Positions 1 to 8,361 are shown, counted from the stretch's first letter. The stretch: DNA of 58,031 nt from Candidatus Syntrophosphaera sp. (GCA_019429425.1 JAHYIU010000005.1:1-58031); one strand, 5' to 3'. Notes: generated by a model from the sequence alone, not told the origin. Made by a program: numbers and translations.

Positions 1-7
1 GTGAGCT

Positions 8-1291
8 TTATTCAGTTCGGAGCAGGGGCAGGAAATTGAGCTGGAATTCTTCCTGCATCTTGTTTCCGCTGATATCCTCCGCGAAGATGCTGAGGACGTA
101 GGAGCGGTAGTTTTGCAGGGGCTGGCGGGGTTGGAACAGATATATGTCGCTATCGGATTGGATGATATCAAGAGGAACTTCAGCAGAAGACCGCGCGGCC
201 GTGAGTCTGGCCTTGAGGCCCGAGATAGGGATGATCTCCGAGAAACGCACTTCCAGAACCGGCTCCAAGTTGTTGACCGAGGTTCCGTTGCGGGGATCGG
301 TGAAGGTGACAAACGGCGCAGTGGTGTCATCCTCAGGCACGGAGCGGAATTCGACCCTTTCCAGGGGCGTCGTGTTTCCTTTCAGGTCCCTGAGCTGGCG
401 GACTTCCACAAAGTAGGAAAAGCTCTCCTGTCTGGCTGTGAGCAGGGTCATTTTATTGTCCCGCAGCCGCGAGATCAATATCGGCAGGTCCGTTTGAGTG
501 TCCGAACTGACGATGTTCACCGATCCATAGCTGGCGGCCGGTTCGGAGAAAGTGACCTCGATTTCCCGCGGAGACTTGCCCAGGGCGGTTCTGATCACAG
601 GTCTGGTGGTGTCAGCATAGGCGAGGGTTAGGTTCAGGTTCATGGATCTGTCGAGGTTTGCCCGTTGTTCGAACCAGGGCTCGCGGGAGAAATCGTAGCG
701 GCCGTTTTGGTCTTTGTCGATATAGGCCCTAAGGATGTAGGAGGCGGGATTGAGGGCCTCGAGCGCGTAGGTGGGCCCGCTCATCGCCATATTCATCACC
801 AGCAGGGAATCCGCCGAGAGGAGGCTCATCTGGACCGGCAGGCCCAGGTCAGCCGGGTTTTCATACTCGAAGTTCCCGGCGATCCGCAGGTTGTTCAGGT
901 CTCCGTTGGCGAAGACCAGAGTCTGGTTCTCGGCCAGGGCGTTGCCGCGCAGGTCTTTGAGCCGGGTGCTGATGGTCACGTAGTAGTTCGTGTCCGGGAG
1001 CAGATCGCCGTAAAGCCTGATCAGCAGGGTGTTTTTGTCCACGGTCACCTTTTTGTCGGCGACCGGGGGATAGATATAGATCGCCTGGGTGACGGAGCTT
1101 TTGTCCAAGGGTTTGGAGAAATTGATCTCGATCCTGCCGGAACCGAGTTGCCCGTATTGAGGCGGCAAAGTGGTGAGGACCGTGGGTTTTTCCAGGTCTT
1201 CGGGCCCGCCGGTGGGATTCTTTTTGCTGCCGCAGGAGGCCAGAACGAGGATCAGCAGCAACAACCCGAAAAGCTTAATAACCTTGTTCAC
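8..1291 (-). CDS. Ig-like domain lipoprotein
   Basis: A predicted 427-aa exported lipoprotein. The N-terminus has a lysine followed by a hydrophobic run and a lipobox (LASC, Cys about residue 20), so it should be lipidated and membrane-anchored. Residues about 35-130 resemble the bacterial Ig-like Big_5/SbsA type (conserved P-x-x-G-x-x-x-x-x-x-I-x-I-x-F-S-x-P pattern), and a second such unit is visible near residues 325-425. The start is GTG at 1291, preceded by GGAGG six bases upstream; it overlaps the 3' end of ribE by 17 bp, so it is probably translated from the same mRNA. A structural or cell-surface role is likely, but the exact function is unknown. Confidence 0.8.
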   Translation of the reverse strand: MNKVIKLFGLLLLILVLASCGSKKNPTGGPEDLEKPTVLTTLPPQYGQLGSGRIEINFSKPLDKSSVTQAIYIYPPVADKKVTVDKNTLLIRLYGDLLPDTNYYVTISTRLKDLRGNALAENQTLVFANGDLNNLRIAGNFEYENPADLGLPVQMSLLSADSLLVMNMAMSGPTYALEALNPASYILRAYIDKDQNGRYDFSREPWFEQRANLDRSMNLNLTLAYADTTRPVIRTALGKSPREIEVTFSEPAASYGSVNIVSSDTQTDLPILISRLRDNKMTLLTARQESFSYFVEVRQLRDLKGNTTPLERVEFRSVPEDDTTAPFVTFTDPRNGTSVNNLEPVLEVRFSEIIPISGLKARLTAARSSAEVPLDIIQSDSDIYLFQPRQPLQNYRSYVLSIFAEDISGNKMQEEFQLNFLPLLRTE

Positions 1292-1901
1292 GCAGGCCCT
1301 CCATGCTCAGATCCAGATGGTTGCCTTGGTTGAGGATGTATTTGCCCAGGATGTCGTATTCCAGGTTGACTGTGTTTCCCGGCGCGAGTTTGCCCAGATT
1401 GCTGTTCTGCAGGGTGTGGGTGATCAGGGCAACCGTGAAGGAGGAGGAATCGAGCTCCGTAACGGTGAGGCTGACCCCGTTGATCGCGATGGAGCCTTGG
1501 GACACGACCAAAGGCCGGTCCTGGGAATGAAGTTCAAAACGCAGATAGGTTGTGGAGCCGATGACGCGGCTGGCCAGGAGTTGAGCGGTCCTGTCGATAT
1601 GGCCCAAAACCCAGTGCCCGTCCAGGCGGTCCCCGACCTGCAAGGCGGGCTCCAGATTGAGCAGGGTGTTCGCGTTCCAGGCCGAGGCGGTGCTTTTGGT
1701 GAGGGTTTCCCGCATCACTTCCACGGTGAAACTCCTGCTGTCGAAGCTCAGAACGGTGAGGCAAATGCCGTCGCAGGCGATGCTGGCTCCTTCACGCAGA
1801 TCGGAGAATGAGGCCGGACGCTCGACCGTGACGAGGTGTTTTCCCCCGGAAGGCACGCTGCGCAGGACTTTGGCTGTGGCCTGGATTATCCCCGTGAACA
1901 T
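1275..1901 (-). CDS. ribE: Riboflavin synthase alpha chain
   Basis: Dismutates two 6,7-dimethyl-8-ribityllumazine molecules to riboflavin in the cytoplasm. The 208-aa protein begins MFTGII, the universal start of the family, and consists of two lumazine-binding repeats (about 1-97 and 98-195): the repeat signatures DGICLTV and NGVSLTV align, and GHIDRT is the characteristic segment between them. Length is normal for the family. It lies 3 bp after recR and overlaps the next gene. No other riboflavin genes and no FMN riboswitch are visible next to it, so the pathway is split elsewhere. Confidence 0.95.
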   Translation of the reverse strand: MFTGIIQATAKVLRSVPSGGKHLVTVERPASFSDLREGASIACDGICLTVLSFDSRSFTVEVMRETLTKSTASAWNANTLLNLEPALQVGDRLDGHWVLGHIDRTAQLLASRVIGSTTYLRFELHSQDRPLVVSQGSIAINGVSLTVTELDSSSFTVALITHTLQNSNLGKLAPGNTVNLEYDILGKYILNQGNHLDLSMEGLREQGY

Positions 1902-1904
1902 GGC

Positions 1905-2501
1905 TTAGACCGGATAGCGCCTTTTCCAGGCGTTGGATAGGGTGAGCATGCTGCTGTATTCCAGGTCGCCACCAAAAGGTATTCCCGTGGAGAGGCGGGT
2001 TACCTGAACCCCTTTGTCCTTGAGGATCTCGGAGAGGTAATGGATGGTGGCTTCGCCTTCCGGAGAGGGTTTCAGGGCCAGGACGATCTCTTCCGGATGG
2101 AGGCGGCCGATCGCTTCCAGCAGGGAATCCGACCTGATCTGCTCAGGCCCGTAGCCATCGATGGGGGAAAGCAGGTGTCCGAGGACGAAATAGCGGCCCC
2201 GGTAGTCGTTCATGTTTTCGATGATCTGGATGTCGGCTGTGGTTTCAACGATGCAGAGCAGGCCGTCCAAACGCTCCTGGGACAGGCAGATCTGGCAGGG
2301 ATCGCTTTCGGAGAGCATGTTGCAGAGCTGGCAGGTGGTGAAGCTTTCCACCGTGGTTCTGACCGTGTCCGCGAGCTCCAGGGCAAAGCTTTTATCCTGG
2401 CTCACGAGGAACCAGGCGAGGCGCTGCGCGGTTTTGCGGCCAATGCCTGGAAAGCGGTTCAGGATTTGGATCAAGCGTTCCAGGCCGGGGGAGATCAGCA
2501 T
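1905..2501 (-). CDS. recR: Recombination protein RecR
   Basis: Acts with RecF and RecO in loading RecA at gaps in damaged DNA. The 198-aa length is typical. A helix-hairpin-helix stretch at residues about 8-25 (RFPGIGRKTAQRLA), a C4 zinc finger at about 57-72 (CQLC...DPCQIC) and a Toprim domain from about residue 80 (LCIVET with the acidic residue) are all present, followed by a Walker-like C-terminus with LSTGIPFGGDLEYS. It sits 26 bp behind ybaB; the ybaB-recR pair is a widely conserved gene arrangement. The ribosome-binding site is weak, which fits translational coupling. Confidence 0.96.
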   Translation of the reverse strand: MLISPGLERLIQILNRFPGIGRKTAQRLAWFLVSQDKSFALELADTVRTTVESFTTCQLCNMLSESDPCQICLSQERLDGLLCIVETTADIQIIENMNDYRGRYFVLGHLLSPIDGYGPEQIRSDSLLEAIGRLHPEEIVLALKPSPEGEATIHYLSEILKDKGVQVTRLSTGIPFGGDLEYSSMLTLSNAWKRRYPV

Positions 2502-2527
2502 TCAGGCAACCTGGGCTGTGAATCAGC

Positions 2528-2839
2528 TTAGAACAATCCGGGGATATTCATCCCGCCGGTGATCTTGCCCATGATCTCTTCGGTGGCCGCGGCGACCTTG
2601 GCATGGGCCTCCTGCAGCGCGGCAACAATCAGGTCCTCAAGCATTTCCACATCATCGGGGCTCACCGCCTCGGGATCGATCTTGAGGGATTTAAGCTCAA
2701 ACTTGCCGGTCATTTCCACCTTGACAACTCCGCCGCCGGCGCTGGCTTCAAAGGTGGAATCTTCCAGCTCCTGCTGGGATTTCATCATTTCCTGCTGCAT
2801 CCGCTGGGCCTGTTTCAGCATCTGGTTCATGTTTTGCAT
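2528..2839 (-). CDS. ybaB: YbaB/EbfC nucleoid-associated protein
   Basis: A 103-aa small DNA-binding protein of the YbaB/EbfC family, which forms dimers that coat and bend DNA. Visible features are the N-terminal helix MNQMLKQAQRMQQEM, the central strand pair with GGGVVKVEMTGKFELKSLKID and the C-terminal helix ending with a flexible Gly/Met-rich tail. It is directly upstream of recR, as in most bacteria. A TTGACG-like -35 element on the minus strand near 2930 could drive ybaB-recR-ribE. The 143 bp between hydE and this gene show no clear terminator. Confidence 0.93.
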   Translation of the reverse strand: MQNMNQMLKQAQRMQQEMMKSQQELEDSTFEASAGGGVVKVEMTGKFELKSLKIDPEAVSPDDVEMLEDLIVAALQEAHAKVAAATEEIMGKITGGMNIPGLF

Positions 2840-2982
2840 ATAAACTCCTTGGGCTTTGGCGATCCTTGCGTCAAATCGCGCTTATCAAAAAGTGCTTTCA
2901 ACCATTCTGGCCGGATCGCGGTTTTCGTCAAGAGATATCTAAGCCATCGCGGCCTGAGCCTCGGATAGGCCTGAGGCGGAGA

Positions 2983-4032
2983 TCACTTGTGGGGCTTGTT
3001 TTGATAGTGGCGGGAATCGCCCCATTCGCCATAGCCGATGGTTTCCCCGATCGACCTGATGCGGTTTTCCAGGCAATTGCGGCAGAGGCTGGCGTTCTCA
3101 TCCAGGCAGGGTTTCCCGTCATAGAGCTGGTATCCTGCCCGGTAGCTTACATCCGTGAGGTTGGGCATGATGATGTTGGCGCCGGCGAGGAGGCCAAGTT
3201 CGCGTCCGGTCGGCATCAAAGCCTGCAGCGCGGTGGTGGAGGCGATGTTCACATCCTTCAGGGCGATGCGGCAGACGGCAATCATCTTCAAAGCGTTTTC
3301 CAGAGCCGCCTCCGGATCGTATCCAACGCTGAGGTGGCCCAGCGGAGTGTCCTGATGGGGGATGAAGGGTCCCATGCCGAGCATGTCGATGTCCTGGTCG
3401 TAAAAGAACAAAATGTCGTCGGCCAGGTCAGACACGGTCTGGCCCGGCAGGCCGATCATCACGCCGGTTCCCACCTGGTAATTAAGCTCGCGCAGCAGGT
3501 CCAGGCAGTTTTTCCTGCGCTGGAAGGAATGGTCAGCCGGATGGAGTGATTCATAGAGCGCGGGATTGGTGGTTTCGATGCGCAGCAGGTAGCGATGCGC
3601 GCCAGCCTCGAACCACTGCCGGTATACTTCTTCACTTTGCTCGCCCAGGGAGAGGGTGATGCCCAGTTCTCCTTGGGAAAGGCCTTTGATTGAGCGGACC
3701 AGATCCGTGATATAAGCCGTGTATGCCTCATCCTCGCGTTCTCCGGACTGCAATACGATCGAACCGTAACCTTGCTGGTGGCACCAAGCGGCCTCCGCCA
3801 GCACTTCGTCCCGGTCGATCGTGTAGCGTGCCACCTTCTCGTTTCCCGCCCTGATCCCGCAATAGTAGCAATTCTTGGCGCAGATGTTGCTCAGTTCGAT
3901 CAGGCCGCGGAAATACACCTTGGTGCCCACATACTGCTTTTTCACCTCGTAGGCGCGGTCATACATAGCTTGGATCTCTTCCGGATCTGTCAGGGCAAGC
4001 ATGTCTATCAGTTCGTTTCTGTTGGGACGCAT
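2983..4032 (-). CDS. hydE: [FeFe]-hydrogenase maturase HydE (radical SAM)
   Basis: Radical SAM enzyme that helps build the H-cluster diiron subsite of [FeFe] hydrogenase. With the start at 4032 the product is 349 aa, normal for HydE. The radical SAM cluster motif CAKNCYYCG has cysteines at residues 51, 55 and 58. The downstream part fits the BATS-type barrel end, with GTGVMIGLPGQ and GMGPFIPHQDTPL, and it ends with a second Cys-containing segment (CRNCLENR). An in-frame TTG 24 codons upstream lacks a Shine-Dalgarno sequence, whereas ATG 4032 has GGAG about 11 nt upstream, so the short form is preferred. hydF, hydG and a hydrogenase are not in the window. The related PylB and biotin-synthase-like enzymes are less likely. 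Confidence 0.9.
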   Translation of the reverse strand: MRPNRNELIDMLALTDPEEIQAMYDRAYEVKKQYVGTKVYFRGLIELSNICAKNCYYCGIRAGNEKVARYTIDRDEVLAEAAWCHQQGYGSIVLQSGEREDEAYTAYITDLVRSIKGLSQGELGITLSLGEQSEEVYRQWFEAGAHRYLLRIETTNPALYESLHPADHSFQRRKNCLDLLRELNYQVGTGVMIGLPGQTVSDLADDILFFYDQDIDMLGMGPFIPHQDTPLGHLSVGYDPEAALENALKMIAVCRIALKDVNIASTTALQALMPTGRELGLLAGANIIMPNLTDVSYRAGYQLYDGKPCLDENASLCRNCLENRIRSIGETIGYGEWGDSRHYQNKPHK

Positions 4033-4171
4033 GTCTGGGTTTGCTCCATTGGATTTGCCTGAAATGGTTTTGGCATACCCACAGTATAGTTTGATTTCCT
4101 GCAAACAAAAGGGGAAATCTGCCTGTGGCCTGGCACAGGGGGCTGGATTGCGGCGGTGGGAAAAATTCTTC

Positions 4172-4221
4172 TTGCCAAAATCCCGGGGCTGGTTAGATTG
4201 GTTAGTGAAGACATACTAACC
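4172..4221 (+). promoter_or_regulatory. Promoter and palindromic operator of the tetR-hcp operon
   Basis: A -35-like TTGCCA (4172-4177) and a -10-like TAGATT (4194-4199) are 16 bp apart. Immediately downstream is a perfect inverted repeat, GGTTAGT-N8-ACTAACC (4200-4221), 13 bp before the tetR start codon. Size and symmetry are those of a TetR-family operator overlapping the transcription start, so self-repression is the natural reading. The palindrome is seen directly; its use is inferred. It also lies in the divergent gap before hydE. Confidence 0.65.
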
Positions 4222-4234
4222 TATAGGATAAGCG

Positions 4235-4822
4235 ATGGAACTCACGAAACGACAGGAAGATATAATCCAGGCGGCGATCCTGATCATCGCCCGGCAGGGG
4301 TTCAAGAACCTGACGACCAAGAATCTGGCCCGGGAGATGAAGCTGACCGAAGCCGCGCTATACCGTCATTTCGAGAGCAAGAACGATCTCATCACCAAGA
4401 TCCTGGAATACTTCCAGCTCATGTCCTGCCAGGTTTTGGAGGATATCCGCACCGCCGGGCTCGCTCCATTGGAGCGGGTGCGCCGTTTCGTGATGAACCG
4501 CTACGAAATGTTCAGCGCCAACCCCGACCTGGCCCAGGTGATGTTCTCCGAGGAGCTGTTCCGCTACGATCCGGCCTTTTCGGAGCAAATGCGCGGCATC
4601 ATGCACTCGCATAAGGACAGCGTGGTTTCCTATTTGAGGGAAGCCCAGGAGCAGGGGCAGATCGGTGCCAATCTCGATCCGGGGCAGCTTTTCCGCATCA
4701 TCGTGGGCTCGATGCGCTTCACCGTCACCCAATGGAACCTTTCCGGCCAGGGTTTTGACCTGGTGGGCGAGGGCGGCAAACTGTTTGAAACGATAAAACA
4801 ACTCATAGAGGTAAAGAAGTGA
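4235..4822 (+). CDS. TetR/AcrR-family transcriptional regulator
   Basis: A 195-aa one-component repressor. Residues 1-60 are a classic TetR helix-turn-helix (MELTKRQEDIIQAAILIIAR, then LTTKNLAREMKLTEAALYRHF), followed by an all-helical ligand-binding domain that cannot be assigned a ligand. ATG 4235 has AGGA six bases upstream. It is the first gene of an operon with ferredoxin, cupin and hcp, overlapping the ferredoxin gene by 4 bp (GTGA), and is preceded by a palindrome that is a likely self-operator. Context suggests it senses nitrosative, oxidative or redox stress, but the signal is unknown. Confidence 0.93.
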   Translation: MELTKRQEDIIQAAILIIARQGFKNLTTKNLAREMKLTEAALYRHFESKNDLITKILEYFQLMSCQVLEDIRTAGLAPLERVRRFVMNRYEMFSANPDLAQVMFSEELFRYDPAFSEQMRGIMHSHKDSVVSYLREAQEQGQIGANLDPGQLFRIIVGSMRFTVTQWNLSGQGFDLVGEGGKLFETIKQLIEVKK

Positions 4823-5631
4823 AGAGACAGATCATCAAGATCGACCCCGAAACCTGCACCGGTTGCGGAGACTGCATCATTGGCTGCCCGGAGGGGGCGA
4901 TCCAACTCATCGACGGCAAGGCCCGCCTGGTAAGCGATCTCTTTTGCGACGGCCTGGGCGCCTGCATCGGCACCTGCCCGGTTGGCGCGATCACGATCGA
5001 GGAACGCGAGGCCGAGCCCTACAGCGAAGCCCTGGTGCTGGAAAACATCATCCCCCATGGCGAGAACACCATCAAAGCCCACCTGAAGCACCTGAAGAGC
5101 CACGGCGAGACGGGCTATTACACCCAGGCCCTGGAGATCCTCAAAGCACAGGGCTTTGACATTGAAGACCTGACGAGGGAGGAAACCATGGCCTGCGGCT
5201 GTTCCGGCACCCACGCCCGCAAGCTGGAGCCCCGCTCGGAGGCCAAACCGGCGGGCGAGGTAGAATCCCAACTGCGCCAGTGGCCGGTCCAGATCCAACT
5301 GCTCAATCCCGCGGCTGAGTACTTTGACAATGCCGACCTGCTCATCTCAGCGGATTGCGTGCCCTACGCCTTTGGCGACTTTCACAACCGCTTCCTCAAG
5401 GACCGGATCGTGATCACCTTCTGCCCCAAGCTGGACCAGCAGAACGACCGCTACATCGACAAACTGGCCCAGATCTTCACCCTGCACAAGATCAACAGCG
5501 TAACCGTCGTGCGCATGGAAGTGCCCTGCTGCGGCGGGACCGAGTTCATTGTGCAAAAGGCACTGGAGAAGGCGGGCAAGGTCCACATGGTCCGGCTCAA
5601 CGTCATTTCCGTCGACGGCAAGATAATCTGA
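4819..5631 (+). CDS. Two-[4Fe-4S] ferredoxin domain protein with Cys-rich C-terminal domain
   Basis: A 270-aa cytoplasmic electron-transfer protein. Residues 12-60 hold two [4Fe-4S] motifs, CTGCGDCIIGCP and CDGLGACIGTCP. The linker carries a CGCSG motif (about residue 125) and the C-terminal domain has more conserved-looking cysteines (ADCVPYAF, FCPKLD, VPCCGG), which could hold another metal centre. The GTG start overlaps the tetR stop by 4 bp, indicating translational coupling. Proteins of this layout are commonly found beside hcp in anaerobes, so it is a plausible electron donor to the hybrid cluster protein; that role is inference. Confidence 0.85.
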   Translation: MKRQIIKIDPETCTGCGDCIIGCPEGAIQLIDGKARLVSDLFCDGLGACIGTCPVGAITIEEREAEPYSEALVLENIIPHGENTIKAHLKHLKSHGETGYYTQALEILKAQGFDIEDLTREETMACGCSGTHARKLEPRSEAKPAGEVESQLRQWPVQIQLLNPAAEYFDNADLLISADCVPYAFGDFHNRFLKDRIVITFCPKLDQQNDRYIDKLAQIFTLHKINSVTVVRMEVPCCGGTEFIVQKALEKAGKVHMVRLNVISVDGKII

Positions 5632-5644
5632 ACAAGGAGCAGCA

Positions 5645-5962
5645 ATGATCACCAGAAACTGCAAGCAAACCGAGCCTTTCTTCCAGAAGGGCGGGATCGA
5701 GGGCAGGCGGCTCTACGACCTGCCGGAGGCCCAGATCATCCACATGACGATAGCTCCAGGCTGCACCCTGGCCTCGCACATCACCCCGGTGGACGTCGCG
5801 ATGTATGTCCTGGAAGGCGAGCCGCTCATCGAGATCGGCCCTGAGAAAAAGATCTGCCCGGCGGGGACAATGGTCGAGAGCCCCAAAGGCATCCCGCACG
5901 GCATCCAAAACCCGTCCGAAGAGGCCGTCCGCCTCTTGGTCATGAAACTGCCCAAACCATAA
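5645..5962 (+). CDS. Small cupin-domain protein
   Basis: A 105-aa single-domain cupin. The two cupin motifs are visible: G-C-x-L-x-x-H-I-x-P-V-D...E-G-E-P at residues about 38-60 and PKGIPHGIQN at about 80-90, giving potential metal-binding histidines and a glutamate. It is 13 bp after the ferredoxin gene and 21 bp before hcp, clearly in the operon. Such small cupins may bind a metal or a small ligand. The substrate cannot be told from sequence; a sensor or accessory function for the Hcp system is a guess. Confidence 0.85.
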   Translation: MITRNCKQTEPFFQKGGIEGRRLYDLPEAQIIHMTIAPGCTLASHITPVDVAMYVLEGEPLIEIGPEKKICPAGTMVESPKGIPHGIQNPSEEAVRLLVMKLPKP

Positions 5963-5983
5963 TAAACATAAGGAGAAACACCC

Positions 5984-7633
5984 ATGAGCATGTTCTGTTA
6001 CCAATGTCAGGAAACATCCCGCAACCTCGGCTGCACGATGCGCGGAGTCTGCGGAAAATCCCCCGAGCTTTGCCACCTGCTGGACCTGGCCATCCACGCG
6101 ATGAAAGGCCTGGCCCATGTTGACGCCCGGCTTCTCAAGCACGGCGTCTATTATCCGGAAGACGCGCTGCTGGTGATGGGCGGCCTGTTCCGCACGATCA
6201 CCAACGCCAACTGGGATGAGCAGCAGATCCGGGACACGATCGCGAACGTCATGGCCATCCGCGACAAGCGCAAAGAAGAGCTCTGCGCCGTTCTGGACGG
6301 CGAATGCACGACCTGCCCGGATGCCGCCACCTTCCAGGTCAAACCTGAAGACTATGACAGCTATGGCCAGCAGGTCGGCGTTCTGGCCACCGGGAATGAG
6401 GACATCCGCTCCCTGCGCGAGACCGTCATCTATGGCCTGAAAGGGATCAGCGCCTATGGAGAGCACGCCTGGATGCTGGGCTACACCAGCGACGAGATCA
6501 ACAAGTTCCTCATGGAGGCCCTCGCCGCCACCATCGACGACTCCCTTTCCGCCGCAGAGCTCACCGCACTGGTGGTCAAAACGGGAGAACACGCGGTGAA
6601 GGTCATAGAGCTTCTGGACCGCGCCAACACGGAAACCTACGGCGTTCCGGAGCCCACGGTCGTCCAGCTGGGAGTGGGAACCAACCCCGGCATCCTGGTC
6701 AGCGGCCACGACCTCAAGGACTTTGAGGAACTGCTCCAACAGACCGAGGGGAGCGGGATCGACATCTACACCCACAGCGAGATGCTGCCTGCCAACTATT
6801 ATCCCGCCTTCAAGAAGTACCCACACTTCCACGGCAACTACGGCTCCTCCTGGTGGCACCAGCTCGAGGATTTCGAAAACTTCAACGGCCCCATCCTCAT
6901 GACCACCAACTGCATCGTGCCCCTGCGCAAGGAGCAGACCTATCTGGACCGCTTCTTCACCACCGGCATGACCGGCTATCCCGGCGCCACCCACATTCCG
7001 GACCGCGAACCCGGCAAGCAGAAGGACTTCTCCGCCCTCATCGCCAAAGCCAAGGCCTGCCAGCCGCCCAAGGAACTGGAAACCGGCACCATCACCGGCG
7101 GATTCAATTACAGAACCGTTCTGGGCCTGGCCGACAAGATCGTAGAAGCGGTAAAATCCGGAGCGATCAAGAAGTTCGTGGTGATGGCCGGCTGCGATGG
7201 ACGCATGCCCAGCCGCAAATACTTCACCGAAGTGGCTGAAAAGCTGCCTTCTGACGCAGTCATCCTCACCGCCGGCTGCGCCAAATACCGCTACATCAAG
7301 CTGCCCCTGGGCGACATCGGCGGGATTCCGCGGGTCCTCGATGCAGGCCAGTGCAACGATTCCTATTCCCTGGCCGTGATCGCGCTCAAGCTCAAGGAAG
7401 CCTTCGGCCTGGACGACGTGAACAAGCTTCCGCTCGACTTCGCAATCGCCTGGTATGAGCAGAAGGCCGTCGCCGTATTGCTGGCCCTGCTTTCCCTCGG
7501 CTTCAAGAACGTGCGCATCGGGCCGACCCTGCCGGGATTCCTCTCGCCCAACGTGGCCAAGGTCATCATCGACACCTTCGGCCTTAAACAGACCACCGAT
7601 TCCGACGCCGACGTGGCCGCCATCATGGCCTGA
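5984..7633 (+). CDS. hcp: Hybrid cluster protein (hydroxylamine/NO reductase)
   Basis: A 549-aa hybrid cluster protein (prismane), cytoplasmic. Members reduce hydroxylamine in vitro, and E. coli Hcp is a high-affinity NO reductase. The N-terminal cubane motif C-x2-C-x8-C-x5-C begins at residue 5, the pattern of strict anaerobes rather than the enterobacterial [2Fe-2S] form. All hybrid-cluster ligands can be located by motif: SGHD (His), HSEML (Glu), TTNC (Cys), [12 protein letters not shown] (persulfide Cys), LTAGC (Cys), DAGQC (Cys) and WYEQKA (Glu, Lys). It is the last gene of the tetR operon and is followed by a strong terminator. The ferredoxin two genes upstream probably replaces the Hcr reductase. 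Confidence 0.97.
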   Translation: MSMFCYQCQETSRNLGCTMRGVCGKSPELCHLLDLAIHAMKGLAHVDARLLKHGVYYPEDALLVMGGLFRTITNANWDEQQIRDTIANVMAIRDKRKEELCAVLDGECTTCPDAATFQVKPEDYDSYGQQVGVLATGNEDIRSLRETVIYGLKGISAYGEHAWMLGYTSDEINKFLMEALAATIDDSLSAAELTALVVKTGEHAVKVIELLDRANTETYGVPEPTVVQLGVGTNPGILVSGHDLKDFEELLQQTEGSGIDIYTHSEMLPANYYPAFKKYPHFHGNYGSSWWHQLEDFENFNGPILMTTNCIVPLRKEQTYLDRFFTTGMTGYPGATHIPDREPGKQKDFSALIAKAKACQPPKELETGTITGGFNYRTVLGLADKIVEAVKSGAIKKFVVMAGCDGRMPSRKYFTEVAEKLPSDAVILTAGCAKYRYIKLPLGDIGGIPRVLDAGQCNDSYSLAVIALKLKEAFGLDDVNKLPLDFAIAWYEQKAVAVLLALLSLGFKNVRIGPTLPGFLSPNVAKVIIDTFGLKQTTDSDADVAAIMA

Positions 7634-7663
7634 GCCAGACAATCTCCCAAACCCATCTAAACC

Positions 7664-7695
7664 AAGCGGGATCCAGACCGGGTCCCGCTTTTTTT
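7664..7695 (+). terminator. Rho-independent terminator after hcp
   Basis: A stem AAGCGGGA...TCCCGCTT with a short GC-rich loop is followed by a run of T, 31 bp after the hcp stop. It closes the tetR-hcp operon and marks the start of the repeat field. The same core stem sequence recurs in the terminator after rpsG. Confidence 0.88.
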
Positions 7696-7737
7696 CATTG
7701 GCATGGGTGCCCAGATGGAGAAGCAGAGAGGCTGAAT

Positions 7738-8030
7738 CGTAATCGATCACGAAGCAAGTCCGGAGGACGACAGTGCATCAGCACGGTATGAAGTGACGAG
7801 GCGCGCATAGGAGCGGAGCGAGTTTGCGGGACAAGGAACGGAATGCCGTGACCTGGCGTGATGGGCAGATAATCGATCACGGAACAAGCCCGGAGTACGT
7901 AAAGGGAGATGGTTAGGTAATCGATCACGGAGCCAGTCCGGAGGACGAAAGTGCATTAACACGGTATGAAGCGACGCGGGCCGGCAAAGGAGCGGAGCGA
8001 GTTTGCGGGGCAAGGAGCGGAATGCCGTGA
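7738..8030 (+). repeat. Interspersed repeat, forward units (three, one partial)
   Basis: Three successive units begin with AATCGATCACG, at about 7740, 7871 and 7919. Two are long (7758-7851 and 7936-8030). They run GTCCGGAGGACG, then a GTGCAT...-CACGGTATG stretch, a GCAAAGGAGCGGAGCGAG-like palindromic part, and end with GGAATGCCGTGA. The middle unit is cut short at about 7899. The same unit reappears at 17299-17392, and a shorter form in the opposite orientation at 8149, 8362 and 17507-17863. No credible protein is encoded; open frames here are read through the repeat. The inner palindromes suggest hairpins in DNA or RNA. Confidence 0.85.
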
Positions 8031-8059
8031 CCAGTCGTGATGAGTACAACACAAAATAT

Positions 8060-8116
8060 CCCCACCCCCACCCCCATAGGCGGGACGGCGTCCCGTCAAT
8101 GGGGGTGGGGGTGGGG
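8060..8116. repeat. Long C5A/G5T hairpin at the centre of an inverted repeat pair
   Basis: A perfect 18-bp inverted repeat: CCCCACCCCCACCCCCAT at 8060-8077 and its complement at 8099-8116. The loop holds a second hairpin, CGGGACGGCGTCCCG. The G strand has three G4-5 runs split by single T, so quadruplex folding is also possible. It lies between a forward repeat unit (7936-8030) and a reverse one (8149-8244). A second copy with the same flanks is at 17421-17474. Confidence 0.9.
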
Positions 8117-8148
8117 TAAAAAACAAAATCATTGTAATCCGCACCCAT

Positions 8149-8244
8149 CACGGCATTCCGCTGCGCTCCATACCGTGTTAATACACAGCCGTCCTCCGGA
8201 CTAGCAAAAAGCGACACAACGCCAAAACGCCAAAGCGCCACCCC
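8149..8244 (-). repeat. Interspersed repeat, reverse unit
   Basis: Begins CACGGCATTCCGCTGCGC, contains CCATACCGTG and GTCCTCCGGAC, and ends with the linker GCAAAAAGCGACACAAC plus AAACGCCA-type sequence. Nearly identical to the units of the tandem array at 17507-17863, including the linker. CACGG...CCGTG and GTCC...GGAC are self-complementary, so each unit can form hairpins. Confidence 0.88.
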
Positions 8245-8249
8245 GCAAG

Positions 8250-8349
8250 ATGTAGCCGGAGGACTCCGATCCTCTGCATCCAGGGCAACAGGGGAGGAAG
8301 CGGAAGCCCCGCAAGCGGGGACCCCTGCTTTGGAAAGCTCCGGCTACAT
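8250..8349. other. 100-nt structured element of unknown function
   Basis: The ends are perfect complements, ATGTAGCCGGAG (8250-8261) and CTCCGGCTACAT (8338-8349). Inside are a hairpin CCCCGCAAGCGGGG (8307-8320) and complementary CAGGGG/CCCCTG segments around it, so the whole could fold into a long branched structure. I do not recognise it as any known RNA family. It could be a non-coding RNA, a miniature inverted-repeat element, or part of the surrounding repeat nest. It lies between two reverse copies of the interspersed repeat. Confidence 0.5.
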
Positions 8350-8361
8350 TCACCCCGCCAT

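Noticed and set aside
5603-7750. A 715-codon open frame on the strand opposite ferredoxin, cupin and hcp
   Set aside because: It is antisense to three recognised genes with intact family motifs, has no domain, and exists because high-GC codon bias leaves the complementary frame open.
7747-8241. Open frames of 60-160 codons in the first repeat field
   Set aside because: They translate the interspersed repeat and the C/G hairpin, repeat the same peptide in several frames, and lack ribosome-binding sites.
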